The notes beneath the pieces are model-generated. The model saw only the letters and a program-made list of their open reading frames with translations, was not told the origin of the DNA and ran no database searches. DNA of 64,000 bases, taken from Clostridiales bacterium. GTDB lineage: Bacteria; Bacillota; Clostridia; Christensenellales; Aristaeellaceae. The stretch spans positions 186,001 to 250,000 of the forward strand of contig JAIKWZ010000006.1 in assembly GCA_024684375.1 (NCBI GenBank). The letters run 5' to 3'. How positions within the stretch are numbered: the first letter of the stretch is position 1; every line of letters starts with the position of its first letter. Shown in pieces: positions 57,916 through 64,000 of the stretch. A program made the translations under genes and the position numbers.

Positions 57916-58616
57916 ATGCCCTTCTCCTGGCGATCGTTGAATTTGTAGCCCACACCGCGAATCGTTTCGATGTAGTGGGCATCGTCGCCCAGTTTCTGAC
58001 GAATGTGCCGGATATGCACGTCGACCGTTCTCGTCTCGCCGTAGAACTCGTAGCCCCAGATCCTGTCCAGAAGGAAGTCTCTGGTCAGCACCTTGCCCCG
58101 GCTCATGACCAGCAGCTTGAGCAGTTCAAACTCCTTAAGAGTAAGGGAGAGCTTCTCTCCGTTTCTGAAAGCCTCATAATTCCCCACGTCTATGGTGAGG
58201 CCGCCTACGTGGAGGATGCCTTCCTCTTCGTTCTGTGGAGTGGAACGCCTAAGCAGTGCTTTCACCCTTGCGATAAGCTCTCTGACCGAGAACGGCTTGG
58301 TGATATAATCGTCCGCACCCAACTCAAGCCCGAGTATCTTGTCTACCTCGTCGCCCTTGGCGGTCAGCATTATGATCGGTATATCCGCCGTGGTCAATTG
58401 GCTCTTTAGGCGGCGGCAAACCTCCATGCCATCGATGCCAGGCAGCATGATGTCGAGCAGCACCAGGCTGGGACGCTCGTGAGAACACACGACCAGCGCG
58501 TCCTCACCGTTGGTGGCCGTCACCACCCTGTAGCCCGACGCCTCCAGATTGAATGAAAGCAAATCAAGAATATGCGCCTCGTCATCCACAGCAAGAATAA
58601 GTTCATTATTTGCCAT
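57912..58616 (-). CDS. PhoB/WalR-type response regulator
   Basis: 234 residues. Receiver domain with the acidic pocket 'VDDEAHILDLL', the phosphoacceptor Asp in 'VLLDIMLPGIDGME' near 54, Thr in 'IIMLTAKG' and Lys in 'YITKPFSVREL'. An OmpR/PhoB winged helix follows ('LTLKEFELLKLLV', 'TVDVHIRHIRQKLG', 'IRGVGYKF'). It leads the seven-gene operon and may control it and other genes. Confidence 0.94.
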   Translation of the reverse strand: MANNELILAVDDEAHILDLLSFNLEASGYRVVTATNGEDALVVCSHERPSLVLLDIMLPGIDGMEVCRRLKSQLTTADIPIIMLTAKGDEVDKILGLELGADDYITKPFSVRELIARVKALLRRSTPQNEEEGILHVGGLTIDVGNYEAFRNGEKLSLTLKEFELLKLLVMSRGKVLTRDFLLDRIWGYEFYGETRTVDVHIRHIRQKLGDDAHYIETIRGVGYKFNDRQEKGI

Positions 58617-58687
58617 TTCGTAATCCCCCTTGTGGAAAAAATGTCAGTCATGGCACGGCGGTCTGCAGGACACAGACCTATGGAAAT

Positions 58688-58716
58688 ATTATACAACTAT
58701 TATCCTTTTAACGCAA
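58688..58716 (-). promoter_or_regulatory. Promoter of the seven-gene operon
   Basis: Read leftward, TTGCGT, a 17-bp spacer and a perfect TATAAT, 71 bp before the response regulator ATG. Between 58617 and 58687 I see no hairpin or repeat that I can name. Confidence 0.7.
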
Positions 58717-58827
58717 GCCCTAAAGTAAAAAATGTTAAGCGACACGCGAAAAAACTTTGAAAAAAGCTATTTTCTATCGTTACGCCAGATAAATGAAATA
58801 TTTTTGAAATATTTTTGTCAAAATATC

Positions 58828-58856
58828 TTGACTAAACATCTTGTCCGGATTATAAT
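58828..58856 (+). promoter_or_regulatory. Promoter of the acidic-loop membrane protein gene
   Basis: TTGACT, a 17-bp spacer and a perfect TATAAT, 58 bp before ATG 58915. AT-rich DNA lies just upstream, including GAAATATTTTTGAAATATTTTTG repeated segments at 58795-58818, possibly an UP-like element. Confidence 0.8.
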
Positions 58857-58914
58857 TTCCCTACGTGACCTAATAAGTGCGCAGTGAATTATGTTTTATA
58901 CGGGAGGAATCCTC

Positions 58915-59751
58915 ATGAAGGCACTCAGAGTTGTTAAGACTATTCTTTTGATCGCAACCGTTATTGCGCTGGCGATCCCCGCGGCTGGCAGCGTGTTCAT
59001 CATGCGCGACAAGTGCAAATATAACGTCTCAGCGGATGAGATCAGCGCAAAGCTTGATGAGTATAAGTTCGAGATCGGATCCGTTTTCAAGGCCGTCGCC
59101 GAAGGAGAAGGCGAAGCGGCGGATGATTTTGGTGCGGATCTTGAAGGCTCTGACGAAGCCGATGATTGGGGCGACGAAGGCGAAGGCGATGCTGACCTGA
59201 AAGAGCCTTCCGGTGAACCCGAGTTCACTGCTGATCCCAACAACGACTGGAGTCTCATAGTGCCAGCTGATTATACTCTCGAGGGCAATCACAAATACGG
59301 TTTTGTGCTTGGTCTGATGAAGGCCGCCAACACCAAGATCCATCTTTCTTTCCTGGATGATCTTTCCTTCAAGTTTGGTGATGAAGAGTTCAAAAACAAG
59401 AATGGCGAATTCCAGGTGAATGCATTCGTTCTCGTCGCCGCGTGCTGCCTGACTGTCGCCTCCATACTGCACTTCATCAGCAAGAAGATCGGCAAGAAGG
59501 GCCACAAGACCTTCTGGGGCGTACTGCTCATGGTCATCGGCTTCATCTCTTTCCTCGCCGTCTTCGCGCTTGGGCAGATCATCGCCAACTTCAATCCTCT
59601 TAATCATAATGACTTCGCTGCGTCGAGGATCTATACCGTTGCCTTCTTCACCTTTGCAGCTCTGATAGTTTATCTGCTGTACGACAGGGTCGGCGTCAGA
59701 GCCATGCAGGTCAAGAACCTTAAGCGCAGGCTGGCCAGAAAAGAAAGATAA
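58915..59751 (+). CDS. Membrane protein with acidic outside segment, unknown function
   Basis: 278 residues from ATG 58915, behind GGGAGGAA. One N-terminal helix, then an outside segment (about 35-175) with a highly acidic Glu/Asp/Gly/Ala-rich stretch near residues 63-105, then three helices and a very basic C-terminus (KNLKRRLARKER). No domain recognised. It has a strong promoter and a terminator, so it is a single-gene unit, divergent from the two-component operon. The acidic stretch could bind cations or be a flexible spacer. I cannot assign a function. Confidence 0.7.
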   Translation: MKALRVVKTILLIATVIALAIPAAGSVFIMRDKCKYNVSADEISAKLDEYKFEIGSVFKAVAEGEGEAADDFGADLEGSDEADDWGDEGEGDADLKEPSGEPEFTADPNNDWSLIVPADYTLEGNHKYGFVLGLMKAANTKIHLSFLDDLSFKFGDEEFKNKNGEFQVNAFVLVAACCLTVASILHFISKKIGKKGHKTFWGVLLMVIGFISFLAVFALGQIIANFNPLNHNDFAASRIYTVAFFTFAALIVYLLYDRVGVRAMQVKNLKRRLARKER

Positions 59752-59770
59752 ACAACTCACATGATTCTTT

Positions 59771-59795
59771 AAGCGGGGATTTTTCCCCGCTTTTT
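59771..59795 (+). terminator. Intrinsic terminator
   Basis: AAGCGGGGA and TCCCCGCTT form a 9-bp stem around TTTT, followed by TTTCT. Confidence 0.88.
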
Positions 59796-59828
59796 CTCTT
59801 CTCTTCAACACCGCGGTCAATAGATACG

Positions 59829-59858
59829 TTGAAAATTAACCATATCGTGCGGTATAAT
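59829..59858 (+). promoter_or_regulatory. Promoter of the SpoU-type methyltransferase gene
   Basis: TTGAAA, an 18-bp spacer and a perfect TATAAT, 25 bp before ATG 59884. Confidence 0.75.
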
Positions 59859-59883
59859 ATCCCCGATTTTGAAAGGAACGATC

Positions 59884-60618
59884 ATGCCGAATCTTGAACC
59901 GTACTCCCGAAAACTGGGCTACAGCTACTGCCTGGGCTTATATCCCAGCCTGATGCTTATGGAAGCGAGGCCGTCGTTGGCGCTCAGGCTGCTGGTCTCT
60001 CCCGATGCTTCCGGTGAGGGTCCCGAAAAACTCAGGCATGAATGCGCCTTACGCGGTGTGCGGATCGAAGAAGCCTCGCGGGTACTCCGTCGCGAAAGCG
60101 GAAAGGACAACTGTTTTGCAGGCATCGTGTTCAAAAAAGATTTTCAGCCCCTTGACCCCGCGCTTCCCCACGCTGTGCTGTGTCAGGTCTCTGATGAAGG
60201 CAATCTGGGCACGATCCTGAGAAGCGCTTTGGGCTTCGACTACTTGGACGTAGCCATAATTCGACCCGCCGCGGACGTATTCAATCCCCGTGTGGTAAGA
60301 GCCACTATGGGCGCAATGTTCCGCCTGCGTGTGTGCGAATTCGACAGCTTCGAGGCTTACGAAGCCGCTTTCCCCGGCCGCAAGCTATACCCGTTCATGC
60401 TTGACGGCGCATCAGCACTTGGTGAGGTCGCTCCGACAGCTCCCATTGAGCATTCACTTGTTTTCGGCAACGAGGCAAAAGGGCTTGACGCAGGCTTTCA
60501 GTCAAAAGGTCAAAGCGTGCTCATCCCCCAGTCAAATAAGCTTGATTCCTTAAATCTTTCTGTGGCAGCCTCGATCGCGATGTATGCCTTCAGGCAAAGC
60601 CGAAAGGACGATAATTGA
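59884..60618 (+). CDS. SpoU/TrmH-family RNA methyltransferase
   Basis: 244 residues from ATG 59884 (AAAGGAA upstream; the in-frame ATG at 59869 is too close to the promoter). SPOUT fold with the trefoil knot motifs 'VSDEGNLGTILRSALGFDYLDVAII' near 105-130, 'RATMGAMFRLRV' near 140 and 'LVFGNEAKGLDAG' plus 'IPQSNKLDSLNLSVAASIAMY' near 198-235. These are motifs 1, 2 and 3 of 2'-O-methyltransferases acting on 23S rRNA or tRNA. The target is not predicted. The end touches the next start (TGATG). Confidence 0.9.
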   Translation: MPNLEPYSRKLGYSYCLGLYPSLMLMEARPSLALRLLVSPDASGEGPEKLRHECALRGVRIEEASRVLRRESGKDNCFAGIVFKKDFQPLDPALPHAVLCQVSDEGNLGTILRSALGFDYLDVAIIRPAADVFNPRVVRATMGAMFRLRVCEFDSFEAYEAAFPGRKLYPFMLDGASALGEVAPTAPIEHSLVFGNEAKGLDAGFQSKGQSVLIPQSNKLDSLNLSVAASIAMYAFRQSRKDDN

Positions 60619-61643
60619 TGGAAAAACAGATCGGTATCGGAATAATCGGTCTGGGCAGCGTTTCCCGCGCGCATATTGGCGCCATCGCACTGCTGCCTCA
60701 GGCCAGGCTTTGCGCCATATGCGACATCGATCCCGCCGCGATGGATGTGATAAAGGATGCCGCCGTTAAGCGTTATACCGACTATCACTCATTGCTTGCC
60801 GATCCGGATGTCGAGCTGGTGCACATACTCACGCCCCACTACCTGCATGCCCGCATGGCCATAGACGCTCTTGAAGCCGGAAAGCATGTGATACTTGAAA
60901 AGCCGATGGCTTCCGAGCTTAATGACGCAAAGCGCCTCATCGAGGCCGCCGACAGAGCTAAAACCACTCTGAGCGTGATTTTTCAAAACAGGTACAACCC
61001 TTCGACCCGGGAGCTCAAACGTCTCATAGACAGCGGCGCATGCGGCAAGCTTCTGGGATCAAGGGCGGTCATCACCTGGTGCAGGTCAAAAGAGTATTAC
61101 AAAAGCGGTTCATGGCGAGGCAGGTGGGAGACTGAAGGAGGCGGCGCGCTAATTAACCAAAGCATCCATACGCTGGATCTGCTGTCATATCTCGGCGGCC
61201 CTATTTCGAGGGTAAAGGGGCACATTTCCACCGACCTGCTTTCAGACGCAATAGAGGTCGAGGACAACGTACATGCCGTATTCGAATACGCCAGCGGAGC
61301 GCGCGGCGTCATCTTCGCTTCGACCAACTATGTAAACGACGCACCCATAATGCTTGAAATGGTGTTTGAAAACGCCACGTATCAGCTCTGGGCGGATAAG
61401 CTCTTCCGGCTTATCGACGGGATACCCGATCTCGTTCTGCGCGAGGAAGGCGGCCAAACCGTGGACGGAAAAGCTTACTGGGGGACCGGCCACAAGGCAG
61501 AGATCGCCGCTGTATACCAGGCCGTACTTGAAGGAAAGCAGTTTGAGATCGACGCCCGCAGCGCTTATCCGGCATTGGATCTGGTAAAAGGGATATATGA
61601 ATCCAGTCTGACAGGCGCCTGGCACAGGCTTGCGACGCCATAA
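60618..61643 (+). CDS. Gfo/Idh/MocA family oxidoreductase
   Basis: 341 residues from ATG 60618 (a TTG one codon earlier is less likely). An N-terminal Rossmann fold 'IGIIGLGSVSRAHIGAI', then 'LVHILTPHYLHARMAIDALEAGKHVILEKPMAS' with the conserved EKP motif, and 'VIFQNRYNPSTRELKRLID'. The C-terminal sheet domain is complete, with 'GGGALINQSIHTLDLLSYLGG' (catalytic His). These NAD(P)-dependent enzymes oxidise sugars or inositols. Substrate unknown. It is coupled to the rRNA methyltransferase gene only by position. Confidence 0.9.
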   Translation: MEKQIGIGIIGLGSVSRAHIGAIALLPQARLCAICDIDPAAMDVIKDAAVKRYTDYHSLLADPDVELVHILTPHYLHARMAIDALEAGKHVILEKPMASELNDAKRLIEAADRAKTTLSVIFQNRYNPSTRELKRLIDSGACGKLLGSRAVITWCRSKEYYKSGSWRGRWETEGGGALINQSIHTLDLLSYLGGPISRVKGHISTDLLSDAIEVEDNVHAVFEYASGARGVIFASTNYVNDAPIMLEMVFENATYQLWADKLFRLIDGIPDLVLREEGGQTVDGKAYWGTGHKAEIAAVYQAVLEGKQFEIDARSAYPALDLVKGIYESSLTGAWHRLATP

Positions 61644-61657
61644 AAGGAGTGGAGAAT

Positions 61658-63184
61658 ATGAGACGTCTTTTCTTAGCGCTGCTGATCGTGCTTTGCGCGG
61701 CATCTGCCGTTTGCGAAACCGAACACTCGCATACGTGGGGCGAATATACGGTAACAAAGCCTGCCACCTGCCAATTGCCCGGCGAGCAAATGCGTGTGTG
61801 TTCCGACTGCGGAGAAACAGAGTATGCCCCCATAGAACCTTCAGAGCACAGCTTTGAGAACTGGGAGGCTGTATCTGATGCTGAGCATGCCCGCGTGTGC
61901 AGTGTGTGCGGGTTCGTCCAGTCCGAAGCTCACGACAAAGTGATAGACAGAGAGATCACGCTGGCGACCGCAGAAAACCTGGGCAAGCACACCCTCACCT
62001 GCTCTCGCTGCGGTTATAACTACACACGGCTCGTAAGCATCGACGGAACCTACTATGCGCAGCAGGGCGACGATATCCTTGGCAACGGAACACAATATAT
62101 AAAAATCGAAAGCATGTCCCTCCCCAGCGGGACCACGCAGAAGCTTTCTGTTGCCGCTGGAGCGGAAATGAGCATCCTCGCATCCTCCGACCTTAGTTTT
62201 GATGTGTTCGTGAATGCCGGCACAGGAGAATTCAAAGGCATCATGCTGACCTTTGGGCAGGGAGTGCTGAGCGTTGGGGACGGCAAAGCCGAGTTGGAGT
62301 TTATTCGCCTCCTGCCAGACACCGGACTGAGCGTGAAGCTCCAGGGAGAAACCTCCTCGCTTTCAGTTTCAGCGCCGGATTGCGGCTTTCAAAGCTTTTT
62401 CTCTCTAAAAAAAGGCGGCAGAACGTTCATCGTCCGTGAGCATTCCGCCGTTAACGGTTCTCTTATATCAGGAGGCATGTTCATATTTCCCTCAGGCGCC
62501 GAGAACGTCGGGATAGTCTCTGAGAATGCTGCGCAGCCTGATAACGCGCTGGCAAGCTTAACCTGGGAATATGATAACTCCTCACGCCGTCTCACCGCTT
62601 TCTCTTCGCTGGGAATGCTCAGGCTGTTTTCCGCTTCACATATTATTGACCAGGGAAACATTGACTTGATTTTGGATCCGAGTGACTTCCCATGGGGCTG
62701 GTGCCTTACCCTCGACGATGTGGATTCGGGGCTGAGCTACACAAGTCCAACCTATTCGCTTGCCGGAGAAATGACCTCGCCTGGAAGTGACGCAGCCTTT
62801 GCCGAACAGTCAGGCACAGAAGGCCCGTTATCGGACCTCGAAAGCAAAGCGGACCAGGCTGAAATCCCCGATATAAAAATGCTTGCCTTTACTGACACGC
62901 TGTCCTACACCGCATCCAGATCTCCGCTGATAGAAGTCAAATTCCTTTCCGGCAAATTCTCGGTCAAGGTCAGCAATGTTCCTGCGGGATTGACCTTTGA
63001 GCGCATCGAGTTGACAATGTACTATCCTCAAAGAGGTTTTAAACTCATAAACCAGTATGCTTTGGACGCCGTGTTTGAGTTGGAAGCAGGCATAAGCCGC
63101 TTTGAAGTCGATGCTGTCTTTATAAACGATGACGACGAAATTGAACGCGTCCGCGCGGGCGCTTTCGGATACTCGGCGCAATAG
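61658..63184 (+). CDS. Secreted protein with Cys-pair repeats, unknown function
   Basis: 508 residues from ATG 61658, behind AAGGAG (an in-frame GTG at 61649 sits too close). The signal peptide ends near AVCE. Residues 25-120 hold three short CxxC units ('CSDCGETEYAPIEPSEHSFENW', 'CSVCGFVQSEAHD', 'CSRCGYNYTR') spaced with His and Trp, like the zinc-knuckle-like repeats in secreted proteins of gut Clostridia. The rest is beta-rich without known motifs. Possibly an adhesin or binding protein. Its terminator follows at 63199. Confidence 0.68.
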   Translation: MRRLFLALLIVLCAASAVCETEHSHTWGEYTVTKPATCQLPGEQMRVCSDCGETEYAPIEPSEHSFENWEAVSDAEHARVCSVCGFVQSEAHDKVIDREITLATAENLGKHTLTCSRCGYNYTRLVSIDGTYYAQQGDDILGNGTQYIKIESMSLPSGTTQKLSVAAGAEMSILASSDLSFDVFVNAGTGEFKGIMLTFGQGVLSVGDGKAELEFIRLLPDTGLSVKLQGETSSLSVSAPDCGFQSFFSLKKGGRTFIVREHSAVNGSLISGGMFIFPSGAENVGIVSENAAQPDNALASLTWEYDNSSRRLTAFSSLGMLRLFSASHIIDQGNIDLILDPSDFPWGWCLTLDDVDSGLSYTSPTYSLAGEMTSPGSDAAFAEQSGTEGPLSDLESKADQAEIPDIKMLAFTDTLSYTASRSPLIEVKFLSGKFSVKVSNVPAGLTFERIELTMYYPQRGFKLINQYALDAVFELEAGISRFEVDAVFINDDDEIERVRAGAFGYSAQ

Positions 63185-63198
63185 AGACTGTATTTCAA

Positions 63199-63230
63199 CT
63201 GCGGGACAGGGAATAATCCCTGTCCCGCAG
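63199..63230. terminator. Intrinsic terminator between convergent genes
   Basis: CTGCGGGACAGGGA and TCCCTGTCCCGCAG form a 14-bp stem around ATAA, then TGTTGTTT. Confidence 0.85.
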
Positions 63231-63248
63231 TGTTGTTTAAAAACCAGT

Positions 63249-64000
63249 TCATTCTTTGTCTATGATATTCAAAAGCGCGGCTGTACCGTCCATTATGGAA
63301 TACACTTCTATACGCGCACCATTTCCCGCTGCAGCCAGCCCTTCGGCATTGACCGATATCCAGTCAAAGTTTGAAGGAAGTACCGTGGTGAAGCCCCTAT
63401 CCAAAAGCCCGAACTTCAACCCGTCCTCCGTCAGAGTCCCACACAGGTAAGTCTGTGATCCGCCCGATGTCCTAAGCATGTCATACTGTTCAGACGCTTT
63501 ATTCTGCTCAATGTCCACAACCTCAAACTGTCCGTTACGCTCGTCAATGATCTGAGCTGATAAACCTTGATAAACGGGCATGTTCCCCTCGCAGCTCAGC
63601 ATCATGGTCCCGTAGGAATCATAGATCTCCGTCATTCCCTCAGCGCGCACGGCGTAATAATCCTCCAGCAATTCTCCATCGGCGCGCTCGAACGCAGATA
63701 TCAGGATCAATCCGTTTTCGTCCCTGCGGTAAACGTACACCGCGCCAAGCTCCCTGCACATGACCAGGCTTTCGTTGACACGCACGTCCGTAAACAGCGG
63801 GTGCAGCAGCCATTCGCCTTGCGTGTTTATTACGCCCATCCCGCTTATCATGGAAGCAGGCGCGATACCGTTCACAAAACTTCCCACAGAGGCGAAAGCC
63901 GGCGCTGTCTGCCAATAAGCATCTTGGCCTATAACGCCCCACACTCCCGTTTCGCCGTCACAGGCAGGGATCAAGCCTTCTTTTTCCTCCCCGGTAAAAA
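63249..64000 (-). CDS. WG-repeat-like protein, 5' end cut by window
   Basis: The frame is open to the right edge of the window, so the start is missing; the TTG at 63974 is probably internal. About 250 residues are visible. 'GVWGVIGQDAYWQTAPAFASVGSFVNGIAPASMISGMGVINTQGEWLLHPLFTDV' resembles the WG beta-repeat pattern (W-G-V-I, then 'I.P.F..V'). 'KFGLLDRGFTTVLPSNFDWISVNAEGLAAAG' near the end is another copy. Such repeats form beta-propeller-like or solenoid folds in envelope proteins. Function unknown. Confidence 0.65.
   Translation of the reverse strand, partial: FTGEEKEGLIPACDGETGVWGVIGQDAYWQTAPAFASVGSFVNGIAPASMISGMGVINTQGEWLLHPLFTDVRVNESLVMCRELGAVYVYRRDENGLILISAFERADGELLEDYYAVRAEGMTEIYDSYGTMMLSCEGNMPVYQGLSAQIIDERNGQFEVVDIEQNKASEQYDMLRTSGGSQTYLCGTLTEDGLKFGLLDRGFTTVLPSNFDWISVNAEGLAAAGNGARIEVYSIMDGTAALLNIIDKE

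Overview
The window looks like a chromosomal segment of a low-to-moderate GC, Gram-positive-type bacterium of the Clostridia (Bacillota). This is inferred from an IreB/RuvX/DUF1292 locus, a Phe T-box leader, BioY and ECF-type S components, DegV, Xpt, a CotH-type protein, strong AGGAGG-like ribosome binding sites and many SigA-type promoters with 16-18 bp spacers. I see no insertion sequence, prophage, CRISPR array, rRNA or replication origin. The segment reads as core chromosome with several compact operons.

Layout. 1-1.5 kb: end of an NCS2-type permease. 1.6-2.2 kb: a 56-residue membrane peptide gene and a tRNA cluster read leftward (Arg, His, Gln, Lys). 2.4-9.1 kb: cca, two serine hydrolases, panT-like/coaX, then a leftward degV-bioY-secreted protein operon. 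9.1-18.1 kb: an aromatic operon holding every shikimate step (aroF, aroB, aroA, aroC, pheA, an aroE-aroK fusion, aroQ) followed by a TrpB2-type trpB. It is preceded by a short leader peptide rich in Tyr/Trp/Phe and an intrinsic terminator, the layout of ribosome-mediated attenuation. A second upstream ORF overlaps the trpB start.

18.2-22.4 kb: CotH/lamin-tail, GH43-like and GNAT genes. 22.4-30.4 kb: a lone amino-acid ABC permease, proS, a DUF4867-like gene, pheST under a Phe T-box, and ireB with a RuvX-DUF1292 fusion. 30.5-34.3 kb: an SDR, a possibly leaderless NlpC/P60-like secreted protein, metA (acetyl-type by its Glu) and a CapA-like protein. 34.4-42.7 kb: an aldo-keto reductase, a Zn-dehydrogenase, xpt, a HAD-IIA phosphatase, a SecB-like chaperone, an Atg22/UMF1 transporter and YfhO. 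42.8-47.9 kb: a pseudouridine synthase, DUF4342, cysS, a secreted protein and pckA.

48.1-51.2 kb: a four-gene set (Cys-rich small membrane protein, ABC ATPase, His-rich FtsX-like permease, lipoprotein) that resembles the uncharacterised metal-linked Zrg/DUF3299-type transporters. 51.3-58.6 kb: seven leftward genes, nearly all with 4-nt start/stop overlaps, in the order PhoB/PhoR-type two-component system, KDPG aldolase-VOC fusion, C45-type acylase, BadF-type sugar kinase, ceramidase-like hydrolase and SIS sugar isomerase. This looks like a dedicated, sensor-coupled catabolic pathway, perhaps for an N-acylated amino sugar, and is the best candidate here for an undescribed system. 58.9-64 kb: membrane and secreted proteins, a SpoU-type rRNA methyltransferase, a Gfo/Idh/MocA oxidoreductase and the end of a WG-repeat-like protein.
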